NCBI GenBank assembly: GCA_934621605.1
Contig: CAKTUZ010000013.1
Location: forward strand, 1-64,000
DNA length: 64,000 nucleotides
DNA from: an uncultured bacterium
Lineage (GTDB): Bacteria; Vulcanimicrobiota; Xenobia; Xenobiales; Xenobiaceae
Reading direction: 5' to 3'
The translations under genes were made by a program, and so were the position numbers. The notes under the pieces are model-generated. The model was not told the DNA's origin. It did not search any database and saw only the letters and a list, made by a program, of their open reading frames with translations. Positions 1-8,905 of this stretch are shown here, one piece after another; position 1 is the stretch's first letter; each line of letters begins with the position of its first letter.

Positions 1-375
1 TAGCAGTTGTTAATCACTGTTAAATGTATTAAGAAAATATCACAGAAGGTAATTTACAGAAAAAAATTCACACCCTCAAGCTTGCTATAGGCTAAAACGC
101 AGCCAACAGACAGAGAAACGGAGACTTTGACGCTTATACCTTAGCCTCGCAACCGCTATAAAATGCCTGCCAGCCATAAAATGAACGCACTTAAAACACA
201 AATATCGGCGCAGCAAATACCATAAAAGCTGCACGGTGCAAACTATATATTACCTCAAAATGGAAAAAGGAAAAAAAGCGTTTTTGACAAACTTGCCGCC
301 CTTCGTGGAATGTAGTACATTAAGCTGATTGGGTTTCGCCGAATATTCACATATTAGAAAAAGTGGTATGGTTTT
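1..375. other. Non-coding stretch upstream of obg
   Basis: No gene is recognised in these 375 bases. The stretch is AT-rich with stops in all frames at short intervals, and the reading frame on the minus strand from 687 to 250 is a shadow of obg. A TTGACA hexamer lies at 284-289 but no good -10 follows at 16-18 bases, so I do not call a promoter. In many bacteria rplU and rpmA precede obg; they are not visible here. Confidence 0.5.
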
Positions 376-1794
376 ATGAGCAGAAATTTTATAGATAAAA
401 CTCGTGTATTTGTACAGGGCGGTAAGGGAGGACGCGGCGCTTGTTCTTTTGATAGACAAAAGTTTGTGCCTATGGGGGGCCCTGATGGCGGTGACGGCGG
501 CCGTGGCGGTAGTGTTATTTTTTATGCTTGTGAAAATAGTAGCAGTCTTTTGGATTTTAAGCATCGTTCTCATTTTAGAGCTAAGCCGGGCGGGTTTGGA
601 CGCAGCTCTAATAAAACTGGTGCCAATGGAGCGGATTTGCGCGTACCGGTTCCGGTCGGAACTTTGATTTATACTGATGAAGGTCATGATTTAATAGCTG
701 ACTTAAATGAGCCGGGCTCCGAATATGTGGTGGCCAAAGGTGGTCGCGGCGGTCGCGGTAATACGCGCTTCGTAACCGAAATTAACAATGGGCCGCGTGA
801 TCACGAGCTTGGCGAGCCAGGAGAAGAACGCTGGTTGCGTTTGGAACTTCGTGTAGTGGCTCAAGTGGGCATTATTGGTTTTCCCAATGCAGGCAAGTCT
901 ACTCTTTTAGCTTCTGTTACTAATGCCAAGCCTGCGATTGCTGATTATCCTTTTACAACTTTATGTCCGGTTTTGGGAGTTTGGGAGCGCAACTATCGTA
1001 CTTTGGTTTTTGCTGATATTCCCGGCCTTATTGAGGGGGCTGCCAACGGAGCTGGTTTAGGCCACGATTTCTTGCGCCATATTTCACGTACTAAGGTACT
1101 TTTACATATTTTAAGTTTGGCTGATGTTGATAAGGATGAACCTCTGGCCAAATATAATCAGATTAGAAAAGAGCTGGAGTCATATGATGCTTCTTTAGCT
1201 AATCGTCCAGAGGTGGTGGCTTTAAATAAGATTGACTTACCGGACAAAGAAGAAGAACTGGAATCTATCAAAAAAGCTGCTATGGAACATGGAATTAAGT
1301 TACATTTAGTTTCTTGTTATACCCGTTCAGGTTTGGATGAATTGATGTTGGATGTTTTTGAGACTGTACAACATGCTCCAGATTTGCCTGCTTTTGACAT
1401 TGTTCCTGAAGTTGTACCCGCTCCCGAAGATTTTACTGTCAGTCGTGAAGAAGATGGATGGCATGTAGACGGTGTTCGCGTCAACAAATTGGTGCGTATG
1501 ACCAATTTAGACGAAGAGGAGTCCGTCAATCGTATGCAGCGTCGCTTTAATGCTTGGGGTGTGGAGAAGCGTTTAGGCGAAGTCGGCGCTATTCCTGGTG
1601 ATCCTGTTTTTATTGCTGGTTACGAATTTAGTTACGATCCTGCTCCCGTTTGGTTGGATGACACCGAAGAGCTCGAAGAACTTGATGTACGCCCTTCGCA
1701 GAAAGCTCGCTTGGAGAGAAAATCTTCCGGAACTAAACGCCAATCTTTAGCCAGTTTGGCCGGTTTGCGCGGTCGCGGACGTAGTAAGTATTAA
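376..1794 (+). CDS. obg: Obg/CgtA family ribosome-associated GTPase
   Basis: Essential GTPase that binds the 50S subunit and acts in ribosome maturation and stress signalling. Residues 1-160 form the glycine-rich Obg fold with many GG and GRGG turns. The G domain follows: P-loop GFPNAGKST at 168-176, DIPGLIEGA as G3, and NKID as G4. Residues after about 340 match the OCT domain. At 472 residues it has the usual three-domain length, plus a basic tail rich in R and K. The ATG at 376 gives the conserved N-terminus (FIDKTRVFVQGGKGG); the ribosome binding site is weak. It is followed by a strong hairpin terminator and the convergent ispH, so it is transcribed apart from its right-hand neighbours. 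Confidence 0.98.
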   Translation: MSRNFIDKTRVFVQGGKGGRGACSFDRQKFVPMGGPDGGDGGRGGSVIFYACENSSSLLDFKHRSHFRAKPGGFGRSSNKTGANGADLRVPVPVGTLIYTDEGHDLIADLNEPGSEYVVAKGGRGGRGNTRFVTEINNGPRDHELGEPGEERWLRLELRVVAQVGIIGFPNAGKSTLLASVTNAKPAIADYPFTTLCPVLGVWERNYRTLVFADIPGLIEGAANGAGLGHDFLRHISRTKVLLHILSLADVDKDEPLAKYNQIRKELESYDASLANRPEVVALNKIDLPDKEEELESIKKAAMEHGIKLHLVSCYTRSGLDELMLDVFETVQHAPDLPAFDIVPEVVPAPEDFTVSREEDGWHVDGVRVNKLVRMTNLDEEESVNRMQRRFNAWGVEKRLGEVGAIPGDPVFIAGYEFSYDPAPVWLDDTEELEELDVRPSQKARLERKSSGTKRQSLASLAGLRGRGRSKY

Positions 1795-1816
1795 CTCTTG
1801 AATTTTTAAATATTAC

Positions 1817-1852
1817 AAAAAAGCGGTACTTTTATGAAAGTGCCGCTTTTTT
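1817..1852. terminator. Bidirectional intrinsic terminator between obg and ispH
   Basis: An inverted repeat runs AAAAAAGCGGTACTTT, loop TATG, then AAAGTGCCGCTTTTTT, with one G-U pair. The A run on the left and T run on the right let it work for obg on + and ispH on -, whose stop codons flank it. Confidence 0.9.
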
Positions 1853-1854
1853 GC

Positions 1855-2790
1855 TTAAATGCTGTCCATTTCTCTAATATCTTTGGTTAAGGCAAAATTA
1901 GCTTCCTCAGAACCGACATCCAGAGTGTGAACATCTGTTTCATAGTGTTGACGGATCCAAGTCAATAAATTTTGCACTACAAACTCCGGAGCTGAGGCAC
2001 CAGCTGTTATGCCCAAGTTTGTAACTCCTTTGAGTTCATCAATAGTTAAGTTAGATACATCATCTATTAGTAAAGACTTTACACCGTGACTCCTGGCTAC
2101 TTCGGCTAGGCGGTTGGAATTAGAAGAATTAGCCGAACCGACTACCAGAATTAGATCACAAATTTTGGCCAATTCTTTAACCGCTTTTTGTCTGTTAGTG
2201 GTTGCAAAACAAATATCTTTAGCTCTAGGCTGTATAACTGAAGGAAATCGCTTTTTAATAGCTTCGATCATAGTTTGAGTTTCGTCGACAGCTAAAGTGG
2301 TTTGAGTTAAAACGGCGATCGGTTTATCTTTGGGCAATTGAACGTTATCTAAATCTTCTATCGTTTCTATTAAGGTAATAGAATTGGGAGCCTCGCCCAT
2401 TGTACCTTCAACTTCGACGTGTTTGCGGTGTCCAAGTAAGATAATATGATAACCGTCTTTAGCATAACGCTTAGCCTCCGAGTGTACTTTAGTTACCAAG
2501 GGGCAAGTGGCATCGATTATACGTAAATTACGTTTAATAGCTTTTTCTCTAATATCAGGAGAAACCCCATGAGCGGAAAAGATGGTAACTGAGCCTTCGG
2601 GTATGGACTCTATATCGTCAACAAATATTGTCCCTTTATCTCTTAATTCTTTAACAACATGGTAATTGTGGACAATCTCATGGCGTACGTAAACCGGAGC
2701 TTGGAATTTTTCCAAAGCAAAATTCACTATAGAAATAGCGCGATCAACTCCGGCACAAAAACCGCGTGGTTGAGCTAAATGAATATGCAT
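1855..2790 (-). CDS. ispH: 4-hydroxy-3-methylbut-2-enyl diphosphate reductase
   Basis: Last enzyme of the MEP isoprenoid pathway; a [4Fe-4S] protein that reduces HMBPP to IPP and DMAPP in the cytosol. The three cluster cysteines are visible in GFCAGV (C12), DATCPLVTK (about 96) and DICFATTNRQ (about 193). HEIVHN and SAHGVS carry the substrate-binding histidines and TQTT is also kept. A longer frame opens at 2808 (six more residues), but the ATG ending at 2790 has AAAGG ten bases upstream and gives the family N-terminus MHIHLAQPRGFCAGV, so I chose it: 311 residues. It shows that this organism makes isoprenoids by the MEP route. Confidence 0.97.
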   Translation of the reverse strand: MHIHLAQPRGFCAGVDRAISIVNFALEKFQAPVYVRHEIVHNYHVVKELRDKGTIFVDDIESIPEGSVTIFSAHGVSPDIREKAIKRNLRIIDATCPLVTKVHSEAKRYAKDGYHIILLGHRKHVEVEGTMGEAPNSITLIETIEDLDNVQLPKDKPIAVLTQTTLAVDETQTMIEAIKKRFPSVIQPRAKDICFATTNRQKAVKELAKICDLILVVGSANSSNSNRLAEVARSHGVKSLLIDDVSNLTIDELKGVTNLGITAGASAPEFVVQNLLTWIRQHYETDVHTLDVGSEEANFALTKDIREMDSI

Positions 2791-2981
2791 AGCGGATAAG
2801 CCTTTCATCTGCAGAATAAAAATGATTCGGCAAGCTTTGAATTGTTAATATTTAGTTTGAATAAACTGCATTTGCTGTTGGGGGGAATTTTTTTTTGCAG
2901 AGAAAATTCCTTTTTCAGCATTTTTTTTCAGAGTTGATTTTCATTTCACTATTTTTTCAGTTAATTTAGGAGGCTGAGATT

Positions 2982-4601
2982 ATGCATTCGCGCTGGGCAG
3001 TACCTTTGTTGGTAGCTGTATTGGTGGGGATACCGACTTTAGCCAATGCTAAGGAGGCTCCGCAATGTGAAGCTCTTTTGGCTCAACAGCCCAAGATTGA
3101 ACGATCGGTAGTTGATGGTTTAGAGATAACTAATATTGTTCTCGATCAATCTAAGAGTAACGCCGCAAGTTCTAAAAATGCAGCCTCCAGTAAAAAAAGC
3201 TCGGTTGTAAAAGCACCTCCCAAGGATGGTAATGAAGGGACTTATCCGACTGCAGGTGCCTCTAAAACTAAAAAGCACACGGTAAAAACCATTCCTGCAC
3301 CTAAAGACGGAACTGAAGGTACCTATCCTATTGCTCAGACTAAGTCTGGAAACAATACTTCTGCCGATGGTCAGTTTACCGCCAAGGTTCGGTCTGCTCA
3401 AGAAAACAAAACCAAGGCTGAGCAGCCTACCGGCGTTTTGATGCCTTCGCCTGCCATTCCGGCTCCTACTGTGGGGGAACCAGGCTTTCAATATGACAGT
3501 GGGGTTTTGGATACTGTAACGCCTAATGAGGCCTCACCTTCAGCTGAAAATGTTAATTTTGACAATTCCGGTTCGGCTGTACCGACAGGTAGTAATATCT
3601 TTGAAGAAAATGGGTCTAAGGGGAGGGCAGCTCAAGAGAAAACATCATCTAAAGACAAAGTTTTAAGTGTTCCTTATGTACCTAAGAATGTACAGACAGT
3701 GACTGAATACGCCGGTTATCCGACTACCGATCAAGAAATTAAAGCACTTCTTGAAAATCCTGAATTGACTCGCATTACTCCCAGATATTTTGTCGATAAT
3801 TGTATGCGCAATGCAGAAATTAACAAATTTGCTAAAGCTAAAGTGCGTTACAATGTCGCTTCTGTAAAAGGTGCTAAGCTTTTGCTTTTGGCTTTTCATA
3901 TGCCTCCGTTGCCGGAAGAGCAAGGGCAGGCGGCCAAAGCCTGGGTTTTAGACGGAAGTAATGGTATACGCACTATTGATATGCGCGATTTGCCTGTTGG
4001 CGTCTATCAGTTTTGTGCTTTAGCTTTAGATAAAAATAATCAACCGACGGCTAAGCCCAATGCGGATCGTTTTATGGTTCGTTACGGTGGTCTGGACGCT
4101 TTAGTTGATTATAACGATAGACGTTATATTATGTTGGGCACTAGAAACGATAAGCCAAGTAGTTTTGCCGATGTGGAATTAGCTGACGCTGTAGCTGAAA
4201 CTCCGCTTTTTAAAATTGTGCCGACCACTTGTGTATTGCGCCCCGGAGAGCATATTGTGCTTACGGCTGAAGCTTTGCCTACCAAACACGAACAACGCCT
4301 TCAACGTATTCACGAGCGTTATGGCTTAAAGGCTAAAAATGATACAGATAGTGGCTCCAAAGAAAGCGGTGCTGTATCTGCACCAATTAAGAAAAAACGT
4401 TACTTATGGGCTATAGCCGGGCGAGGTAGATTAGAAGTTATTAATGACAACAGTGCCATATATTATGCTCCTCAAGATGATACTACTGGGGCGCAGATTA
4501 GTTGTCGTGAGGAGGGTAGTGATAATGTGGCTACAGCTTCTATGTACGTTACCACTATGCCGCTTGGTGAAATGCCTCGTCTGGAAGAATTTAAGCCCTG
4601 A
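2982..4601 (+). CDS. Secreted protein of unknown function, Pro/Lys-rich with KDGxEGTYP repeats
   Basis: Not recognised. A clear Sec signal peptide ends in ANA at about residue 23, so the protein is exported. AGGAGG sits 6-7 bases before the ATG. Residues 40-230 are low complexity (S, K, P, N) and hold two copies of KDGxEGTYP around residues 81 and 111. A folded part begins near 240 with the pattern CMRNAEINKFAKAKVRYNV. The last 150 residues, with CVLRPGEH, WAIAGRGRLEV and YYAPQD, look like an Ig-like beta sandwich by spacing of aromatic and glycine residues; this is inference. Length 539. Probably a periplasmic or surface protein with a disordered stalk. It converges on dprA with 35 bases between the stops. 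Confidence 0.85.
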   Translation: MHSRWAVPLLVAVLVGIPTLANAKEAPQCEALLAQQPKIERSVVDGLEITNIVLDQSKSNAASSKNAASSKKSSVVKAPPKDGNEGTYPTAGASKTKKHTVKTIPAPKDGTEGTYPIAQTKSGNNTSADGQFTAKVRSAQENKTKAEQPTGVLMPSPAIPAPTVGEPGFQYDSGVLDTVTPNEASPSAENVNFDNSGSAVPTGSNIFEENGSKGRAAQEKTSSKDKVLSVPYVPKNVQTVTEYAGYPTTDQEIKALLENPELTRITPRYFVDNCMRNAEINKFAKAKVRYNVASVKGAKLLLLAFHMPPLPEEQGQAAKAWVLDGSNGIRTIDMRDLPVGVYQFCALALDKNNQPTAKPNADRFMVRYGGLDALVDYNDRRYIMLGTRNDKPSSFADVELADAVAETPLFKIVPTTCVLRPGEHIVLTAEALPTKHEQRLQRIHERYGLKAKNDTDSGSKESGAVSAPIKKKRYLWAIAGRGRLEVINDNSAIYYAPQDDTTGAQISCREEGSDNVATASMYVTTMPLGEMPRLEEFKP

Positions 4602-4636
4602 GCCACGGTTGTAAGAGATGATGTCAAAAGTAGGCT

Positions 4637-5773
4637 TCAAAAAAGTTGCGTTTGGCTTTTGACAGTAGGTTTCAGCTGTGATTTGCGCACCCACAGAGAG
4701 TTGGGGAGTCTGAGCACTTGACCGTTCAGTTCAAGTTTATTGAGAGCAGTTACTAAGTGACCCAATGGACAAGCTGTGCGTAAGGAGATGGTATTTGTGT
4801 CGGTACCGCTGCTATCCAGGGCCGCTAAGATTGAGCGCTCCAAGGAACTCAGCGTGTTTTTAGATATTGTTTCTGAGTGGTTAGAGTCAGAAAGTAACAC
4901 ACCCAAACTGTCCATTACATCTAAACTGTGGCGTACCAGTCCGGCTCCGTTGGCTATCAATTCTAGCGGTCCTTCACTCTGTTGACTGTTAATGGGGCCG
5001 GGAACGGCTAGTACTTGACGGCCTAAGTCAGCGGCTAAATTGGCTGTAATCATGGCGCCACTTTTATAATGAGCTTGCACAACTACTACAGCTCTGGATA
5101 AAGCGGCAATAATGCGGTTGCGATAGGGAAAATTGTAAGGCAGTGGCCGGAAATTTTCGGGATATTCGGAAATAATAAGTCCGTGTTCTTCGATAACTTT
5201 ACTTAATTTTTTGTTGGCACTAGGATAACATATATTTATACCGCAGCCCATAACGGCCACAGTGGAGCCGCCGCCTTTCAGAGCGCCTCTATGGGCACAA
5301 GCGTCTATACCCAAAGCTAAACCGCTGACTATGGTTAAGCCATGTTCGGCTAGCGAGGTGCTTAATTCTAAAGCCATCGCTTGTCCGTAGCCGTCAGCAT
5401 TGCGTGAGCCTACTACAGCTACACCGTTATTAAAATTTAAGCTACCGCTACCGCGACAATACAAAATAGAGGGTGGATCTTCTAGATCAAAAAGTTGCTG
5501 AGGATAATCAGTGTTGCTGACGGTTATGATTCGGTACTTTTGGCTATAAAGTTGCCAGCGTCGTTTGGCTTCATCCGGTTTGGGAAATAGATACTTTTTA
5601 CTCTCTTCGCGCTGTACATTTTGACGTTCAATTTCCTCTTTGACCGCTTCCGGATTAAAATTACATAATTGGGCCAAATGATTGAGTTTCGCTTCTGAAA
5701 GTCCTTTAATCATTGATAAAAATAACCACAAAAACGGTCGCTCATAGTTGCTTGAAGTATTGTTCGAAAACAT
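4637..5773 (-). CDS. dprA: DNA processing protein DprA/Smf
   Basis: Loads RecA on incoming single-stranded DNA during natural transformation. The Rossmann-like DprA domain spans about residues 70-300: VAVVGSRNADGYG, IVSGLALGIDACAH, ISEYP, FPYRNRIIAALS and SGAMITA are all kept. The C-terminal 70 residues look like the DprA winged helix (LGHLVTALNKLELNGQV). An N-terminal 70-residue extension resembles the helical SAM-like part of longer family members. Length 378 is normal. AGGAG is 9 bases before the ATG. Competence genes are not seen elsewhere in the window. Confidence 0.95.
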   Translation of the reverse strand: MFSNNTSSNYERPFLWLFLSMIKGLSEAKLNHLAQLCNFNPEAVKEEIERQNVQREESKKYLFPKPDEAKRRWQLYSQKYRIITVSNTDYPQQLFDLEDPPSILYCRGSGSLNFNNGVAVVGSRNADGYGQAMALELSTSLAEHGLTIVSGLALGIDACAHRGALKGGGSTVAVMGCGINICYPSANKKLSKVIEEHGLIISEYPENFRPLPYNFPYRNRIIAALSRAVVVVQAHYKSGAMITANLAADLGRQVLAVPGPINSQQSEGPLELIANGAGLVRHSLDVMDSLGVLLSDSNHSETISKNTLSSLERSILAALDSSGTDTNTISLRTACPLGHLVTALNKLELNGQVLRLPNSLWVRKSQLKPTVKSQTQLF

Positions 5774-6012
5774 AAAAATTTTCTCCTAATCTAAAATTTT
5801 GTTTATATTGCCACTAAACTGTTACCGTTTATGGGATAAACTATGGAAGTAATGTAAACGAATAATTAAACAATGATTAACAACGTGGAAGTAATGGCAG
5901 CAGAGCGGCATTCTGTGCGATCTTCAAACTTATTGGAAAAGGAAAAGACAAGTATCCGTCTAAGTTTCTGGAAGAGATTCAATCTTTTTTTAGCTCAGGA
6001 GGCTTCTGCCGC

Positions 6013-7707
6013 ATGTCAGATAATATGGGATATATTCCACCCACAGTTTCTCCAGTATGCAATATGATTTTAGATCGTTTGGAGCGGGCACAGGCGGGTG
6101 AGCTTGATGTTCAATCTTTGGCCCTGATCGTAGTTGAACAATTGGCGATTGTTGACAAAACTCAAAAAGAAGTAGTCGCCAAGTTAGAAGAGGGGGGCAA
6201 TGAGTGTTTGGAAGTAGCTCCTGAAATTATTGAAGAAGTAAAAGCTTCTTTGGAAGAATATAACTCAGGATTACGTGGTATCCTTACTTATATTGAAACC
6301 AAAGACGAAGAAGCTTATCGACAGGCTGCGGACACTATCCTCAATGTCGGTATTGATGGGCGTTTGATTTTTGAAGGCTACAGTCGTGAAGAGGGCGAGA
6401 TGGGCCCTACCAATATGCCTATGATTAACGTGTTGGTTCGTCTTTGCGACGGTTTTGTTCAGGACGCTGTCACGAAAGCCGCTATTGAGCGTACTATTGT
6501 TAATATTTATGTAAATGCCAGGGTGGCCGCCAGTGATGTCACTTCCAATGAGGAAGCTAACGATTACCAAAAAGAAAGCTTGATGGGAGCCTATTGCGAT
6601 TTCGCTGATACAGTTTTAGAGCTTCGTTCTGTTTTGGGCAATGGCCCTGAGGCTATGCAACCTTATCTTGAAGATATTGTCAATGCCGGTGCTTCTTTGC
6701 GTCAGTCTGTAGAAAATTTCACTATGGCTTTAGCTACCAAGGGAGACAGTAAACTTCCTCAGGTAAATTTGATTATCAATTTGGCCAAATCTTGGAAAAA
6801 CGGTCGCCTTGATGATGAAGCTTTCCTCAGATCATTAGAGCAATTCCGCACTAATATTGATGATTTGTGGCGCGAAATTGAATCTTTGGTGGCTATTCCC
6901 AATGATTGCGAGCAAATTGGTAAGCAAATGGTCAGTTGTCGAGCTGCTTTTGAAGATCATTTTAAAGCTATCGATATGTTGGAAAATACTGTCCATGGTC
7001 AGGAAGATACTTTTGAGACAGCCATTGCTTTGCTTGTGAAAGCTGCCGACGAGCTTTATGCTAGTAAAGAGGGCTTTGATAGTATTGGCGAGCAAGCTGA
7101 TAAAGTGCCTTGTATCCATTGTGGAACTTATAACGATCCCGGCAACCGTTCTTGTTCTAATTGCGGAGCTCGTATGCTCAGTTCTACTATGGGTGGAGCT
7201 GTACAAACTTCTACTATGGAAATTCAAGAAGAGGGCGGTCAGGTACAGTATGGTGGCGAGTTAGTTATGACCAAGAATCTGATCGCTGTCTTTGAGGCTG
7301 TCAATAAGGTCGCCGAAGGCAGAATTTCTGGTGAGGAATATAGCGAAGTACTCGATTGGTTCCGCAATTTGATTGAAGAGAATTTAATCAATCTGCCTCC
7401 TGAGCCCGAGCTTGACGGCTCCGGTTTAGATGAAGAAGAACTCGAGCAACTCCATATTATTGAGAATCAGATTGCCAACAGTCGAGCTGAAATTGATAGT
7501 GGAGCTACGGCTATGATTGAAGCTGTGGAGCATTTGCGTCGATTCGTGGAAGACAACAATTCTCTCAATTTGGTTGAAGGTGTACGCGAGTTGCGTGATG
7601 CTTCAATTAAAGTGCAGCGTGGCGCTCGTGAAATTGATGAACTGGTCAAGGCTTGCCGTATACAAGCCGGACTTCCCGCTGAAGAGGAAGAGGCTGGAGA
7701 AGAATAG
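6013..7707 (+). CDS. Helical protein with central zinc ribbon, unknown function (paralogue of 39907-41166)
   Basis: Not a family I recognise. 564 residues, almost all predicted helix, acidic, with no signal peptide or membrane segment. Near residues 367-386 there is one zinc ribbon, CIHCGTYNDPGNRSCSNCG. About 20 residues later comes the short motif QTSTMEIQEEGG. The minus-strand protein at 39907-41166 has the same plan: helices, a CxxC-CxxC ribbon, then STQTMEIKE, then helices. They are therefore probable paralogues. AGGAGG ten bases before the ATG fixes the start; a small overlapping frame from 5873 lacks such a site. The S4 gene follows after 7 bases, so they may be co-transcribed. Confidence 0.88.
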   Translation: MSDNMGYIPPTVSPVCNMILDRLERAQAGELDVQSLALIVVEQLAIVDKTQKEVVAKLEEGGNECLEVAPEIIEEVKASLEEYNSGLRGILTYIETKDEEAYRQAADTILNVGIDGRLIFEGYSREEGEMGPTNMPMINVLVRLCDGFVQDAVTKAAIERTIVNIYVNARVAASDVTSNEEANDYQKESLMGAYCDFADTVLELRSVLGNGPEAMQPYLEDIVNAGASLRQSVENFTMALATKGDSKLPQVNLIINLAKSWKNGRLDDEAFLRSLEQFRTNIDDLWREIESLVAIPNDCEQIGKQMVSCRAAFEDHFKAIDMLENTVHGQEDTFETAIALLVKAADELYASKEGFDSIGEQADKVPCIHCGTYNDPGNRSCSNCGARMLSSTMGGAVQTSTMEIQEEGGQVQYGGELVMTKNLIAVFEAVNKVAEGRISGEEYSEVLDWFRNLIEENLINLPPEPELDGSGLDEEELEQLHIIENQIANSRAEIDSGATAMIEAVEHLRRFVEDNNSLNLVEGVRELRDASIKVQRGAREIDELVKACRIQAGLPAEEEEAGEE

Positions 7708-7714
7708 GACTGTA

Positions 7715-7957
7715 ATGACGGATTTTTCAAATACTGGAGAGTCTGTACGCCCCGAGCGGATTCGCTTGGGGCAGTTTCTCAAGCTGGTTGGTTTAATTGG
7801 TACCGGCGGCGAGGGTAAGATGCTCATTCAGCAAGGGTTAGTCAGTGTCAATGGGGAGCCGTGTTTTCAGCGTGGTTGCCGTCTCGATCCTTCCGATGTT
7901 GTAGAATTGGAAGGTAAAAAATATCTGGTGTCAGATTTTATAGATTATGAGTTTTGA
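7715..7957 (+). CDS. Small S4-domain RNA-binding protein
   Basis: 80 residues. An S4 fold covers most of it: IRLGQFLKLVGLIGTGGEGK, LVSVNGEPCFQRGCRLDPSDVVELEGKKY. This matches the small stand-alone S4 proteins (YbcJ/YaaA type) that bind structured RNA. The frame is open further upstream to 7517 inside the preceding gene, but the ATG at 7715 gives a family-sized protein directly after the upstream stop. Its last 11 bases overlap the start of the SpoU methyltransferase gene, which suggests translational coupling and a joint role in rRNA or tRNA maturation. Confidence 0.85.
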   Translation: MTDFSNTGESVRPERIRLGQFLKLVGLIGTGGEGKMLIQQGLVSVNGEPCFQRGCRLDPSDVVELEGKKYLVSDFIDYEF

Positions 7958-8738
7958 ACTTATAGGGCGGCATAGTCGTCTAGTTAAAGAGATAAAGCGT
8001 CTCGATTCTCCCAGCCATCGCTTGGAAACCGGACGCTTCTTAGTTGAAGGCATAAGAGTTGTGGAGGAGTTACTTTCTTCCGACTTAGATATTGTTCATT
8101 TGCTTATTTCTGAGCGTTTGCTTGCTTCTGAAGCTGCTCAATGGGCTGAGGAAGTAAAAAGAAAGCGTCCTGGAGTTTCGGTATGGGTTGCTGCCGATTC
8201 CCTTATGCAAGGGTTATCTTGTGCTAAGACCAGCCAAGGCGTTTTGGCAGTGGTCGAGTTGCCGGAAATAACCTCTGAAGACATACTGCAAGTCTCTCGC
8301 CTTTTGGTGCTGAGTCAAGTTCAAGATCCTGGTAATGTGGGTACATTGATTCGTTCCGCGTTGGCTTTTGGCTTTGAGGCGGCACTTATTTGCGGTGGAG
8401 CTGATCCTTTTAATGCCAGGGCTGTGCGCTCAGCTGCTGGAGCCGTGTTTCATATGCCTGTTTTGCGCATAGACGAACGTGAACTAGATTCTTGGAGTCA
8501 AGATCTTAGAGATGAAGGTTTTACTTTAATTACTGCCGAGGCTCATGGCGGACAAAATGTAAAAGATGTAGATTTCCCTGCTAAATCAGCGCTTATTTTA
8601 GGCGCTGAAGTAAAAGGTGTGGACAAATCCTGGCGCAGTAAAGAGCATATAAAGGTGCATATTCCTTTGTCTGCCAAAAGTGAATCTCTCAATGTGGCTG
8701 CAGCTGGTGCGGTAATTATGTACGAAATGGCTCGCTAG
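7947..8738 (+). CDS. TrmH/SpoU family RNA 2'-O-methyltransferase
   Basis: SAM-dependent ribose methyltransferase of the SPOUT class. An N-terminal substrate-binding domain of about 100 residues is followed by the knotted catalytic domain with motif 1 VQDPGNVGTLIRSALAFG, motif 2 LILGAEVKGVD and motif 3 IPLSAKSESLNVAAAGAV. The N and R of NVGTLIR and the SLNV asparagine are the usual active-site residues. Length 263 is typical for RlmB/TsnR-like enzymes acting on 23S rRNA; the exact target nucleotide cannot be read from sequence. The start overlaps the S4 gene by 11 bases. Confidence 0.94.
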   Translation: MSFELIGRHSRLVKEIKRLDSPSHRLETGRFLVEGIRVVEELLSSDLDIVHLLISERLLASEAAQWAEEVKRKRPGVSVWVAADSLMQGLSCAKTSQGVLAVVELPEITSEDILQVSRLLVLSQVQDPGNVGTLIRSALAFGFEAALICGGADPFNARAVRSAAGAVFHMPVLRIDERELDSWSQDLRDEGFTLITAEAHGGQNVKDVDFPAKSALILGAEVKGVDKSWRSKEHIKVHIPLSAKSESLNVAAAGAVIMYEMAR

Positions 8739-8785
8739 AAAATTATACGGCAGCTGAGTGTTAGAAGTGGCATTTTTTAGAGCAT

Positions 8786-8815
8786 ATTTTTATTTTTAAC
8801 AGCAAAAATAAAAAT
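8786..8815. repeat. AT-only inverted repeat, terminator-like
   Basis: ATTTTTATTTTT pairs perfectly with AAAAATAAAAAT over 12 base pairs around a six-base loop (AACAGC). It lies 47 bases past the methyltransferase stop. It may end that transcript, though an AT-only stem is a weak terminator. Confidence 0.4.
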
Positions 8816-8905
8816 TGGAATTAGCTTTTAGTGGGTATATCGATTCTGTTGACGAAAGAGTGGGCCCTTTGGGACTGATCTATTCTATCTAGAGCGTGAG
8901 GGTTT

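Noticed and set aside
5873..6067. 64-codon + frame upstream of the zinc-ribbon gene
   Set aside because: It overlaps the strong AGGAGG and start of the 6013 gene, has no ribosome binding site and no homology that I can see.
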